Origin: Poa pratensis
Lineage: Eukaryota > Streptophyta > Magnoliopsida > Poales > Poaceae
Direction of reading: 5' to 3'
Assembly: GCA_947311845.1 (NCBI GenBank)
Contig: CAMZMU010000041.1
Location: 133,737,975-133,801,974 of the forward strand
Length of the DNA stretch: 64,000 nt
Below the pieces are notes generated by a model. It was not told where the DNA came from. It did not search any database and saw only the letters and a program-made list of their open reading frames with translations. The position numbers and the translations under genes are program-made. Of this stretch, positions 23,235-35,406 are shown piece after piece (position 1 is the stretch's first letter; each line of letters begins with the position of its first letter).

Positions 23235-25434
23235 AGCAAGAGGATTTCTGCAAGGGGAGTTTCACGCTTCCAATCTCTTTACTTTGTTATTGTCTTGCTT
23301 AGTTTATTTTTATCTTGTCTTGCTTGCTTTATTTATCAAAAACATAAAAAAATTAGTTACCTTTATTTTTGAGTTGTTATTTTTCTGTCTTGTTTTAATT
23401 TTGCTAAAATGAGTACCCCTGAGAACACTAAGTTGTGTGATTTCACTAGCACGAACAACAATAATTTCATTAGTACACCTATTGCTCCACCTGCTTCTAA
23501 AGCAGAATTCTATGAAATTAAACCTGCACTTTTAAATCTTGTTATGAAAGAGCAATTCTCTGGTGTTAGTATTGATGATGCTGCTGCTCACCTTAATAAT
23601 TTTGTTGAACTTTGTGAGATGCAAAAGTATAAGGAAGTAGATGGTGATATTATTAAACTGAAACTTTTTCCTTTCTCTTTGAGAGGACGTGCTAAAGAAT
23701 GGTTGCTATCTTTGCCTAGAAATAGTATTGATTCATGGACTAAATGCAAAGATGATTTCATAGGAAAATATTACCCTCCTGTCAAGATCATATCTTTGAG
23801 AAGTAACATTATGAATTTCAAACAATTTGATAATAAGCATGTTGCACAAGCTTGGGAGAGAATGAAATCATTGGTAAAGAATTGTCCCACCCATGGACTG
23901 ACTGCTTGGATGATCATCCAAACCTTTTATGCAGGATTAAATTTTTCTTCAAGAAACCTATTGGATTCGACATATGGAGATACATTTATGTCCATCACTT
24001 TGGGTGCAGCAACAAAGCTTCTTGATGATATGATGATAAATTATTCTGAATGGCACACCGAAAGAGCTCCACAAGGTAAGAAGGTAAATTCTGTTGAAGA
24101 AATCTCTTCCTTGAGTGATAAGATTGATACTATTATGTCTATGCTTACAAATGGAAAAATGCATGTTGATCCAAATAATGTTCCTTTAGCTTCTTTGGTT
24201 GCTCAAGAAGAGCACGTTGATGTGAACTTCATTAAACACAATAACTTCAACAACAATGCTTATAGGAATAATTTTGGTAATAACAATTATAAGCCCTATC
24301 CTTCTAGTAGTGGCAATGGTTATGTTAATTCTTATGGTAATTCCTACAACAACAATAAGAGTATACCCTCTGATCTTGAAGTCATGCTTAATGATTTTAT
24401 TAGTACACACACTGCTTTTAATAAAACTGTTGAGGAAAAATTTGGGAAAATTGATGTTCTTGCCTCTAAAGTTGATTGTCTTGCTCTTGATGTTGATTTC
24501 ATAAAGATTAAGAATATGCCTCATGATGTTAAAGAGAGCAAAACTCTCAATGCTATTCAAGTTAAAATTGACAACAACGTTAGTATGCTAGCTGAGTTGC
24601 ATGCTAGGTGGGAAAGAGAGGATGAAATTGCTAAAAAGAATAATATTGCTAGAGTTTACGCTATTACCATCACTAGCAATGCTGAAGTTTCAAATGTTAA
24701 GAAACCTCCTACTCATAATGGTAAAGTAATTGGTGTTGGCAATGTCTCTACTCCTATTGCAAAACGATTAAAATTGCCTGACAACACTGAAACTGTTCTT
24801 GATAAAAGTACTGAAATTTTTCAAAACATGGGAGACAATGGTCCCATTACCTTTGATAACAATGATTTTGATTTTGATGGTTGCAATATTTCTGAAGTAA
24901 TTAAGTTCTTGCAAAAGCTAGCTAGAAGTCCTAATGCTAGTGCTATAAACATGGCTTTTACTAAACACATTACTAATGCTCTCATGCAAGTTAGGGAAGA
25001 GAAATTAAAACATGAAGCTTCTATCCCTAGGAAGTTAGAAGATGGTTGGGAGCCCATCATTAAAATGAAGGTGAATGATTTTGATTGCAATGCTTTATGT
25101 GATCTTGGTGCTAGTATTTCTGTTATGCCTAAGAAACTTTATGATATGCTTGATTTAGCACCTTTGGAGCATTGTTATTTGAATGTTCACCTTGCTGATG
25201 ATAGTATAAAGAAACTTTGGGGAGAGTTGATGATGTTTTTATAATGGTTAACAACAACCTTGTCCCCGTTGATTTTGTTGTTTTGGATATCGAATGCAAT
25301 GCTTCTTGTCCTATTGTTTTGGGAAGATCTTTCCTTAGAACTGTTAGTGCTATTATTGATATGAGAGAGGGGAATATAAATATCAATTCCCACTCAAGAA
25401 AGGTATGGAACACTTCCCTAGAAAGAAGATGAAG

Positions 25435-28400
25435 TGTAACACCCTGGATTTTTTGGCCTTTTTAAAAAATTCCAAAATGCATTATTTCTATTTATTTCAT
25501 TGCAGTTGGATTTAAACTCCAGGAAAATCATTTTAAGTCTTAAACCTTTTAATCTGATAGATCAAGTTGGGATCTTGTGCTTTCCATTTCCCTCCCATTT
25601 TGTACCTGGATTTGTGATTTTACCTTGGAAAAATATTAATTTGGGAAATTCCTTTTCTCTTTTAAAATTCAGCCTTTTAATTGGCCTTCCAAAGGAACCC
25701 CTATTTTTATATCTCCAAAATTTCTGCAAAAATTAGGGAACCTTCCCTATTGGTTGTGGACCTCCTTTATAAAAAAAATATAGTGCCATGACTTAAGAAA
25801 ATTTCCCTCCACATTCCCTTTTGCATTCTGCCTGTTTTCTCAAAACATTTTAAGTCCATCAAAAATAATTCCCCTGGATGAAACCAAGGCATGGATAGAC
25901 TCCCCATCATCCTTCCTACCTCAGGACAAAAGGGCACTTCCATCTAACTCCATCTACCACTCCAAATCCTTAAATCCCTCTTTGTCCAGAACTGTTTTTT
26001 CAAAAATTCTAGTCGGACCAACTTTCCAATTTGCAAAAACCTTAGTCAGCAAAGTTGGAGGAATTTGAATTTGGTGCACAGTGGTTCAAACCTCATCTCA
26101 TTTGGAGCTAGAGCTGGGAGAAACGTGCTGATGCCGCTCCTGGCATGAACAGCACCCTGGTCACCGCCGATGTGGCCGTGCCAGGCGGCGCCGCCCGTTC
26201 TGGGTCGACGTCGTTCTGCCTCTCCTCTCCCCAGACGGTGCCCAACGGAACCCCCTCCCCTCTCCACCGTCCAGTGGCCACGCATCGCCGGAGAAGCCCG
26301 TCCCCCCTCGCCACCGACGAGTCCCGACGCGCCTCCAGCACAGCGCCACGGTGACCCCGCATGTCAGCCTCCCCTCCGCCGCGGAAGCTTATCTGGGCGT
26401 CGAGATTTATCCCCTGTGCCACCAGTCTCGCGACACACCGCCCAGCGCCGCCTCCTCGCCGTGTTCGACACCTCGCCATGCATTGATGGCGGCCACTGTG
26501 CGGGGATGCTTTAAGAAGGCCACCCCGGGCATCGCTGAGCACCACACCACCACCCACACTTCCCCTAGCTTCCTCCCTCTCAGCCTCGAGTCCAGAAGAG
26601 CACCATCTCGCCGGAGTCAAACCTGCCATTGCCACACTGACCCAGCTCGATTTCCCCACCTAGAGCCTCTCCCCCGTCGATTCATTCCACCCACAGACCC
26701 CTCCGAACACCACGATGCCGATGCCATGCTCGCCTGGGTGAACGGTGGTCGGAATCGTCGTGTTCTTCCTCGACAGAACGCCACCGCCGCCGGAGAAGAG
26801 GTCCTGGTGCCGCACAAGCTTGCCGTCAAGCTCAAGTGCGCAGACGAGCTGCGCAGGACCACCCCGAGCCGCTCTGCTTCCTCTCACACCCCTCTCCCTC
26901 GCCCCAGCCGCCGCAGAACGTCGCCGGTGAGTCACCGGAGACGGCCGCCGTGGTTCCTCTGTTTCCCGCGTTTTAAAAAGAAAACATTTCGGCTCCCTCT
27001 GTCACTGACCTGTGGGTCCCACGTCAGGTTTTTAAACATTTCGAACTGTTTCCTGTTTTGATTTTTCTGTTTCATTTTTCTATAGAAAAAGGGCAGATTT
27101 TGAACCCAAATTTGAATTGCAATATCTCTCTCAAAAAAGGTCAGAAAAATGTGAGACCAATTTTGTTGGATTTGTTTGAATTTTCTCTTTCCAATGGAAG
27201 CAGAAAAGATTTATTTGGAATATATTTTTTTGGCATTTATTTAATTGACATAGGAGGGATTTTTGATGCATGTTTATATTGTTTTGATAGATTCAAACCT
27301 CTCCGACGGAGTAGGAGTTGTTTCCGAACCCAAAGGCAAGCCGTTAACCCGATCTCAAACTCGGTCGAACTTTAGAAAATTTGCTTGACTGTCTGAATTG
27401 ATATCTGTTGCATCTCATATGCCATGTTGCATTTTAATATTGCCGCACTTATATATCTGTGAATCATCGCAACACCCTTTTCTTTTGTCGAACGAGAAGG
27501 CGCTTGCCAGCGGAATCGCTGCCACAGTCATCCCATTGACATTTCTTTTCTTTTGTCGAACGAGAAGGCGCTTGCCAGCGGAATCGCTGCCACAGTCATT
27601 CGGTTGGCATTTCTTTTCTTTTGTCGAACGAGAAGCCGCTTGCCAGCGGAATCGCTGCCACAGTCATCCGGTTGACATTTCTTTTCTTTTGTCGAACGAG
27701 AAGGCGCTTGCCAGCGGAATCGCTGCCACAGTCATCTGGTTGACATTTCTTTTCTTTTGTCGAACGAGAAGGCACTGGTCGGCGGGTTCGCCGCCGTAGT
27801 CATCCGATTGACGTTTCTTTCCTTTTGTCGAACGAGATGGCGCTGGTCGGCGGGTTCGCCACCATAGTCTTCCGGTTGACATTTTATTTTGTTATGCTTG
27901 GACTTTGGTACATGCAGATGGATATGTTTATTTACTGCTGATATTATTATGTGGTTACCTTGTGTTGCTTATATCTTGTTAAAACCTGGAAGTTAAAATT
28001 TGACTAAAAAGATAATCACCTCCCTCGACTAGATTGAGTCACATAGTGCCACTCACCAAGCACAACCAGCACAACCACGCGTCGTTCACATGGGCGGACC
28101 ATAGCCGATTATTTTATCTAGCCTCCTTTGACGCCACCCATTTGACAAGTCTAGTCGGTTACCTTTGTGGTCGGGGCTAGTCTTGGGAAGGTTCCGGAGC
28201 TAGGCGTCGCTCATCTGTTGGGGGCGTGCCGGATTCACTTTGTCATAAGACTTGGTCCCTTGGACGTGTCGGTGGCTACACAGGGAGTGTCCGGGTAGAG
28301 TAATGGTTGTGGAAGTGTGGGTTTGTGCCGTCGCCAAGATCGGTTCTAGTACTTCGGTACCAGCGGTACAAGCCTAGACCTCAGCGTGTGGATAAATGTT

Positions 28401-29195
28401 GCAACCTCTCGAGAGTGTAAATCTAGATTCTAGCCTTGTCCCTAGGTTATGGGATGATGTTTGGGTCAAGTCACACTATGAGTCAGTCCAGTCGAACTTG
28501 GAGAAATTAATTAAGACTCAACGAACACGGGAAACCTGAGAGTCTAGCCAGAGTTGGCTAAGGACTTGAGAGTTGTGAATTGAGCCAGAGTTGGCTAGAG
28601 GCTTGGTAGCCTAGATGTGGTTACGAGTTGTTGAGTGAGAAACGTGAGCTCACTTGATAACACGAAACATCCCTACTAAGATAAGTAGGTAAGTTAAAGT
28701 CCAACCGTTAAGCTTGGACTCGCACTTAAATACCCGAAACCATGCCATGCTACTTTCTGAACTTATGCCATACCATATAGATAGGCCTTGTTTGCTTTTG
28801 GGCTAATGTCTTGCGAGTACATTCAATGTACTCACCTGACTTTTCATGTGGCCAGACCTCACGGCACCCGTCGCCGAGTACCCGCTGTAAGAGAACTAGG
28901 AACCCGTATCCCAGGCAGGACCCCGTGGAATAAGGCCCGTTGTCGCCACGCTACTATCTACGCTTCCGCTACGACTACCGCTAGAGGCTCGATGTTAGAA
29001 AAATAATGTACATACTGTTGTGTGCGCATGTTGCGCAAGAGCTGGAGCCTCACCTGTGTTGTAATATTGTATCCGTCTGAACTCGGAGCCATAAATATAT
29101 ATTTGGTTATGTCTTTGTTTATCAAGTTATCATATATCCAGTGTTTCTGGGACTGGTATATGGGGTGGCTCGATCATCTGAATCGGGGTGCCACA
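25435..29195 (+). mobile_element. Element S: solo LTR of a long-LTR gypsy element, TSD TGAAG
   Basis: The 3761-base sequence starts TGTAACACCC and ends GGGGTGCCACA. It is flanked by a perfect 5-bp duplication TGAAG (25430-25434 and 29196-29200). There is no internal domain or second LTR, so this is the product of recombination between two LTRs. The start and end motifs, the size and a G/C-rich central zone (about 26100-26980) parallel the T LTRs, suggesting a related chromovirus family. It contains a six-copy 68-bp tandem array. Open frames in the G/C-rich zone look like composition artefacts. Confidence 0.92.
27478..27892 (+). repeat. 68-bp minisatellite in S, six copies
   Basis: The marker tgtcgaacgaga recurs at 27486, 27554, 27622, 27690, 27758 and 27826, exactly 68 bases apart. 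The first four units share gcttgccagcggaatcgctg. The last two carry a diverged ctggtcggcgggttcgcc variant. The 68-base unit is not a multiple of three, so the open frames across it do not repeat in phase. Confidence 0.95.
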
Positions 29196-29266
29196 TGAAG
29201 CTACCTTTTGATTCTATTGTTAGAGCAAATTATTCTGTTGATGCTTCCTCACTTGGAAACACTTGA

Positions 29267-31826
29267 TTCTTACTTTCTGCGCCTAGCTGAAAGGCGTTAA
29301 AGAAAAGCGCTTATGGGAGACAACCCATTATTTTATTTCTGTAATTTTTCTTTTCTTTTTGAGTCAAGGAGTTTTTTACTTCTTTAACAATTCCTTTGTA
29401 TCTTTATTTTATCGCATTGTTGTGCCAAGTGGAGGCTCTAATAGGAAGATGATGCTAGATTTGGATTTCTGCGCAGGAACAGATTTCTGCTGTTCACCGT
29501 TTTACTTCTGTAAAATCACAGAAACATTATTTAAATCTGAAATTTTTGTGCGTGATCCTCAGATATGTACGCATCTTTCGTTAGTTTTGAGTTTTTCGAT
29601 CTGAGCAACGTAAATGCCTCGAAAAAATTCTACTTTACAGACTATTCTATTTAGACAGATTTTGTCTTTTATTTTTTGCATTCTCTCTTTTACTAGTGTT
29701 GAGTAGAATTATTTTTTAGGGTGAAGAGCTTCACATAACATCAGTTGCAGTAGCTAATGTTAAAAGTAACGGTCATGTTTATGTCCTTATAGAACATGTG
29801 AGTTTTTGATTGTGTACTAACCCTCTAATGAGAATTACTCTGAGTTTGGTGTGGCGGAAGTTTTCAAGGGTCAAGAGAGAAGGATGATATAATGGGATCA
29901 AGAAGAGTGAAGAGATTAAGCTTGGGGATGCTCCCATGGATCACCCCAGCATATTTCAAGAAGACTCAAGCGTCTAAGCTTGGGGATGCCCAAGGCATCC
30001 CCTTCTTCATCAGCAACTTATCAGGTCATCTCTAGTGAAATTATATTTTAATTCTTTCACATCATATGTGCTTACTTGGAGCGTCTGTGTGCTTTTATTT
30101 TCAGTAAATTTTTTTATGGTCAACTTGATTGGACCCTAGCATTCTTGATTGGGAGAGAGACACGCTCCGCTTTTTCATATGAATACTCATATTCTTTACT
30201 TATACTTGTTGAGTATTCTTATCTAGCTATTGCTATGCTTTTAGCTCCTGTTTTGCATGCATCTCTTATTCAGAACTGTTAGTTCTTTTAAAGAAAGTAC
30301 TATCTTACTTCACTTATAATTGTTTGGAGAGTTTATGTTGACATGAATTGATTGGTGTTTGGTTGGAACAGAAAATGTTGCATGTGGTAGATGGTATAAT
30401 GGAAAAAGCTTACATATTCTTGTAGATCACTGTATTGGATAATTTGATACTTGTCAATTGTTTTGAGTTATCAAGTAGTTCATGTTTAAGCTTTTGTATC
30501 ATGTAGTTAAAACCTATTAATGAAGAACTACCGTAAAGCTCGTTGAAATTTAGTTTGCATGATTGGTATCTCTAAGGTCTAGATATTTTCTAGTAAAAGG
30601 GGTTTGGTTAACAAGGAAGACAGTGTAGAGTCTTATAATGCTTGCAATATGTTTTCATATAAGTCTGGTTGTGTCGGTTGATATCCTGTGTTTGCTTCAA
30701 ATAACATTGCTAGCCTAAACTCTGTACTGAGAGGGAATGCTTCTCGTGCATCCAAAACCTTGAGCCAAAATCCATTCCATCTGTGTCCACCATAACTAGC
30801 TATATGTGGTATTTCCTTGTCATTCCAAGTAAATTTTTCATGTGCTACCTTTAAACTATTCAAAAATTATTACTCCTATTTTGTGTCAATGTTTACCAAG
30901 CTCATGAGGACGGGGTGGATGTCTTTATGTCAACTGTCAAACAGACTTTACCACCGGACTAGCGGCATATACATCCCCTTATCCATTAATTTTACAAAAA
31001 GAGCTGGCAAATGGGGTGCCTAGTCCCAATTAATTACAACTTTAACCGCTTAATTCTCTCCACATTTTTGCCCTGATTTATCAGTCAAGCAATGACAAAC
31101 AGTGAAATATCTGCATGTGTAAACAAAAGAGAAGAGGGATGATCTGCCTTGCTGGTAGAAATAACGTCCTTCATGGGAGCCGCTCTTAAAAGTCTGGTTG
31201 GCAGGGATCATATTGTACTTTCTATTTTCTAATTCTATGACAATTAACAAACACCTACTAAAACTTATTTTTACTCTCTATATGATTTCAAAAACTTAAG
31301 AAGCTCTAACACATGATTTAATCCCTGCTTCCCTCTGTGAAGGGCCTTTCTTTTACTTTTATGTTGAGTTAGTTTTCCTGCTTCTTTCTATCTCAGAAGC
31401 AAACACTAGTGTTAACTTTGGTGCAACAATTTTTATATGCTTGTATATTGCACTTATTATATTGCTTTGTGTTGACAAATATCCATGAGATGTATATGTT
31501 GAAAGTTGAAAGCAATTGCTAAAGCTTAAATCTTCCTTTGTGTTGGTTAAATACCTTTACTTAGAATCTATTGCTTTATGAGTTAACTCTTATGCAAAAC
31601 TCTTTGATACTTGTCTCGAAAGTACTATTCATGAAAAAAAATTGCATATATGATTCAGTTGTTTGCGCATTACCTACTTGCTAGCAAATTATAAACCATT
31701 GACCTGGATCACTTCATTCATAACATGTGCTTTACAATACTATTTGATCAAGATTATGATTGTAGCATGTCACCTTAGAAATTATTTTGTTATTACCGTT
31801 TTACCTACTCGAGGACGAGTAGAACT
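29267..31826 (+). other. X internal non-coding region
   Basis: About 2.6 kb after the gag-protease stop without any pol domain on either strand. It begins with a conserved-looking block (cgcctagctgaaaggcgtt ... gggagacaaccca) and contains two copies of aagcttggggatgc-like purine tracts near 29920-29990. Equivalent sequence lies in V and W. Its size and conservation suggest packaging or RNA-structure roles, but none is demonstrated. Confidence 0.6.
29954..31738 (+). repeat. Left arm of large inverted repeat (part of X)
   Basis: Reverse-complementary to 31916-33703 with scattered mismatches and small gaps. Check points: ttcaagaagactcaa at 29955 pairs with the sequence at 33690-33703, and gtgctttacaat at 31727-31738 pairs with attgtaaagcac at 31916. 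The spacer is 177 bases. Confidence 0.9.
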
Positions 31827-31841
31827 AAGTTTGGGGATGCT
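31827..31841 (+). other. X polypurine tract and stub of 3' LTR
   Basis: AAGTTTGGGGATGCT lies directly before a TGAT that should start the 3' LTR. Only ttttataccatgttgatatta-like sequence to about 31867 resembles the LTR, with an internal deletion. The rest of the 3' LTR is missing. Confidence 0.7.
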
Positions 31842-31915
31842 TGATTTTATACCATGTTGATATTATAGCATGTCAATTAAACTACTGCATTCCCTCTTAG
31901 AAAGTACTGTTTTCC

Positions 31916-33703
31916 ATTGTAAAGCACATATTATGGATGAAGTGATCCAGGTCAATGGTCTATAATTTGCTAGCAAGTAGATAATGAGCAAACAACTGAA
32001 TCATATAAGCAAAACTTTTCATGAATAGTACTTTCGAGACAAGCATCAAAGAGTTTTGCATAAGAGTTAACTCATAAAGCAATAGATTCTAAGTAAAATG
32101 TATTTAACCAACACAAAGGAAGATTTAAGTTTCAGCAATTGCTTTCAACTTTCAACATATATCTCATGGATATTTGTCAACACAAAGCATATAATAAGTG
32201 CAATATACGAGCATATAAAAATTGTTGCACCAAAGTTGACACTAGTGTTTGCTTTTAAGATAGAAAGAAGTAGGTAAACTGACTCAACATAAAAGTAAAA
32301 GAAAGGCCCTTCACAGAGGGAAGCAGGGATTAAATCATGTGCTAGAGCTTTTTAAGTTTTTGAAATCATATAGAGAGTAAAAATAAGTTTTGAGAGGTGT
32401 TTGTTAATTGTCAACGAATCAGAAAATGGAAAGTACAATATGACCCCTGCCAACCAGACTTTTAAGAGCGGCTCCCATGAAGGACGTTATTTCTACCAGC
32501 AAGGCAGATCATCCCTCTTTCTCTTTAGTTTACACATGCAGATATTTCACTGTTTGTCATTGCTTGACTGATAAATCAGGGCAAAAATGTGAAGAGAATT
32601 AAGCGGTTAAAGTTGTAATTAATTGGGACTGGGCACCCCATTTGCCAGCTCTTTTTGCAAAATTAATGGATAAGCGGATGTATATGCCGCTAGTCCGGTG
32701 GTAAAGTCTGTTTGACAGTTGACATAAAGACATCCACCCCGTCCTCATGAGCTTGGTAAACATTGACACAAAATAGGAGTAATAAAGGTTGAATAGTTTA
32801 AAGGTAGCACATGAAAAATTTACTTGGAATGGCAAGGAAATGCCACATATAGGTAGTTATGGTGGACACAGATGGCATGGATTTGGCTCAAAGTTTTGGA
32901 TGCACGAGAAGCATTCCCTCTTAGTACAGAGTTTAGGCTAGCAAGGTTATTTGAAGCAAACACAGGATATCAACCAACACAACAAGACTTATATGAAAAC
33001 ATATTGCAAGCATTATAAGACTCTACACTGTCTTCCTTGTTAACCAAACCCCTTTTACTAGAAAATATCTAGACTTTAGAGATACCAATCATGCAAACCA
33101 AATTTCAACGAGTTTTACGGTAGTTCTTCATTAATAGGTTTTAACTACATGATACAAAAGCTTAAACATGAACTACTTGATAACTCAAAACAATTGACAA
33201 GTATCAAATTATCCAATACAATGATCTACAAGAATATGAAAGCTTTTTGCATTATACCATCTACCACATGCAACATTTTCTGTTCCAACCAAACACCAAT
33301 CAATTTATTTCAACATAAACTTTCCAAACAATTATAAGTGAAGCAAGAGAGTACTTTCTTTAAAAGAACTAACAGCTCTGAATAAGAGATGCATGAAAAA
33401 CAGGAGCTAAAAGCATAGCAACAGCTAGACAAGAATACTCAACAAGTATAAATGTAGAATAGGAGTATTCATATGAAAAAGCGGAGCGTGTCTCTCTCCC
33501 AATCAAGAATGCTGGGGTCCAATCAAGTTGACCATAAGAAAAAATAAAATACTGAAAATAAAAGCACACAGACGCTCCAAGTAAAGCACATATGATGTGA
33601 AAGAATTAAAATATAGTTTCACTAGAGATGACCTGATAAGTTGCTGATGAAGAAGGGGATGCCTTGGGCATCCCCAAGCTTAGACGGTTGAGTCTTCTTG
33701 AAA
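31916..33703 (-). repeat. Right arm of large inverted repeat (part of V)
   Basis: The internal non-coding region of the X family in reverse orientation, pairing with 29954-31738. Confidence 0.9.
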
Positions 33704-34666
33704 AATGCATTAGATCTAACGGCGCACTCTTAAGCTAAGCATCGGTTATTTTATCGCTAATGGCAACAGCACATCCACAATCTTAGAAGTTATTGTCACT
33801 CTCCCAGATTACCGGAGGCATGAACCCACTATCTAGCACAAATACTCACTGTTGGAGTTACAAGCATCTACTTGGCCAAAGCATCTACGAGTAACGGAAA
33901 ACATGCAAGATCATAAATAACATATAAGATAGATTGATAATCAACTTGACATAGTATTCAATATTCATCGGATCCCAGCAAACACAACTTGTAGCATTAC
34001 AATAAGATGATCTTGATCATTATAGGCAGCTCAGAAGATCTAAACATGATAGCATAAAGTGGAGAGACAACCATCTAGCTACTGCCATGGAACCGTAGTC
34101 CAATGATGAACTACTCACGCATCACTCCGGAGGTAGGCATGGCGATGTAGAGCCCTCCGGTGATGATTCCCCTCTCTGGCAGGGTGCCGGGAAGAGCTTC
34201 TGAACCCTCCCGAGCTAGGTTTGACGGCGGCGGCGTCTCTGGAACTTTTCGTGGATAATGGCTCGGGTATTTAGGGTTTCTGCGTCGGGAATAATAAATA
34301 GGCGAAAGGGCGGCGGCTGCGGAGCCACGAGGGCCCCACACCACCCCACGCGCGGCAGGGGGGGCCCGCGCGGCCCCATGGTGTGGCTGCCACGTGGCTC
34401 CCCTCCGTGTCTCCTCTGGACTCCGTCTTCGTGGTGGAAAAATAGGAGGTTCTGTCCAAGTTTCGTCCAATTCCGAGAATATTTCCAGACTAGCTTTTCT
34501 GGAATACAAAAATAGCAGAAAACAGGAACTGGCACTGTGGCATCTTGTTAATAGGTTAGTCCCAAAAAATGCATAAAAATGCTATGAAGTGTATATAAAA
34601 CATGTAACAATTGGTATAATATCAACATGGAACATCAGAAATTATAGATATGTTTGAAACGTATCA
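33704..34666 (-). repeat. V 5' LTR, truncated
   Basis: Matches the X LTR from its TG terminus to the point equivalent to about 22585. It supplies the uninterrupted version of the T insertion site. Confidence 0.88.
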
Positions 34667-35406
34667 CACGTCATCAGGGGGGTGCGCTGGACAAGCCCGG
34701 ACACAGCTTCTATGTAGCCCCGGATAGACGGGCACGCCTTGTCATTCGCACACTGGTCATTCGGTTTCAATGGCGCCGATCATTTTCTCGTCTCCGCATG
34801 CGACGCTTCCACTTGCGGACACGGTGGAGGTACGACTCCCCACGCACCGCTTGCATTTAATCCCTACCCACCCATCGCTTCCCGTCAGCACCACCGTTTC
34901 TGCCCGAGCTCCCTTTAAGATAGCCCGCTATATATGCCACCTTCTCTCGTCGTGCTCATAGTAGCCATCACCGGCAAAATGCCTCGCCACCTAGCTACAT
35001 CATGTGCCACCCTCACCAAGGCCGCACGCGCGGCTTACCCGGCGCCGGACCCAAACTTCTCTGCCTTCATCAGACGAGGACGACGATGTCGACGAGATGG
35101 AGGAGGACAAGGTCCAACGCCGGGAAGGAGGAGGAGGAGGAGGAGCCGGCTAAATATAACTAATTGTTTTGTGCAAATGCAAAATGTTAGCACAAGCTAC
35201 ATCATGTGCGAACATTGCACTGAACTGTTTTTTTAGGGAACTAATTAAACTGTTACGCTTGATGAGTGTGAACTCAAGTGTTATAACACTGAGAATACTA
35301 CTACTAATTACATAATTAAAGAAATGTCCTCTTTTACAGTTATTAGTGGTATTACTGCTAACACGAAACACATATGTAATGCAAAAATAGATAAATAGCC
35401 AAAGAA
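34667..35406. other. Unassigned sequence, possibly a gene or promoter relic
   Basis: A G/C-rich part (34680-35150) contains gctatatatgcc near 34927, a C/T-rich leader, and an ATG at 34980 opening MPRHLATSCATLTKAAR in one frame. The downstream bases encode a clearly acidic stretch (SSDEDDDVDEMEEDK) in another frame. I recognise no family. The rest (35150-35406) is A/T-rich without signals. It lies between V and the DUF295 fragment and may be part of the same former host-gene region. Confidence 0.35.

Larger units (their letters stand above)
23409..29266 (+). pseudogene. X gag-protease, split by solo LTR S
   Basis: The ATG at 23409 opens 611 codons. An N-terminal MSTPENTKLCDFTS leads into a retrotransposon gag core (RGRAKEWLLSLP near residue 100, then FIGKYYPP, and WERMKSLVKNCPTHGL). 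Asn-rich linkers and a coiled stretch follow. The C-terminal protease has ALCDLGASISVMPKKLYD, with Asp-Leu-Gly-Ala in place of DTGA as in Athila elements. A one-base shift near 25220 moves the rest (VPVDFVVLDIEC, then PIVLGRSFLRT) into another frame. S interrupts codons for Arg-Arg-Met-Lys at 25434; after it LPFDSIVRANYSVD continues to TGA at 29264-29266. Sister copy W shows the uninterrupted join (MKHPFDTIVRASYNVD). No pol follows. Confidence 0.9.
7707..31867 (+). mobile_element. Element X: Athila-like gag-protease retrotransposon, nested and 3'-truncated
   Basis: In order: 5' LTR beginning TGATACGTC (7707-7831 and 21746-23205), a PBS resembling the tRNA-Asp type, a gag-protease ORF, and about 2.6 kb of non-coding internal DNA. 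A polypurine tract follows at 31827-31841, then only about 26 bases of 3' LTR. T is inserted in the 5' LTR and S in the protease. No RT, RNase H or integrase is present, and the sister copy W lacks them too, so the family looks non-autonomous by design. The DLGAS protease motif and the PBS point to the Athila branch. The Sabrina/Fatima-like families of wheat are candidates by memory only. Confidence 0.85.
31916..34666 (-). mobile_element. Element V: rearranged X-family copy, lacking gag and 3' LTR
   Basis: On the minus strand the LTR starts at 34666 (TGATACGT), runs about 960 bases, and at 33704 joins directly to the 3' internal non-coding region. The rest of the LTR, the PBS and all of gag-protease are missing. 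The junction has a short ATTT overlap, as expected for illegitimate recombination. The copy ends near 31916 without PPT or 3' LTR, facing the truncated end of X. The partner target duplication cannot be identified. Confidence 0.85.

Noticed and set aside
23042..23372. Overlapping 86-95-codon open frames at the end of the X LTR
   Set aside because: They span the LTR end and PBS in two frames and are not conserved in the W LTR copy, so they are not coding.
26145..26935. Several G/C-rich open frames, up to 236 codons, within S
   Set aside because: They lie inside a solo LTR, occur in all frames, have no domain and match the LTR composition pattern seen in T.
27398..27799. 133-codon ORF with repeated peptide blocks
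   Set aside because: It is translation of the 68-bp minisatellite in the S LTR. The period is not a multiple of three, so the peptides do not repeat in phase.
31050..31250. Short ORFs mirrored on both arms of the inverted repeat (for example 30817-31023 and 32599-32835)
   Set aside because: They mirror each other only because the arms are homologous; no domain is present and the matching W region is not open.
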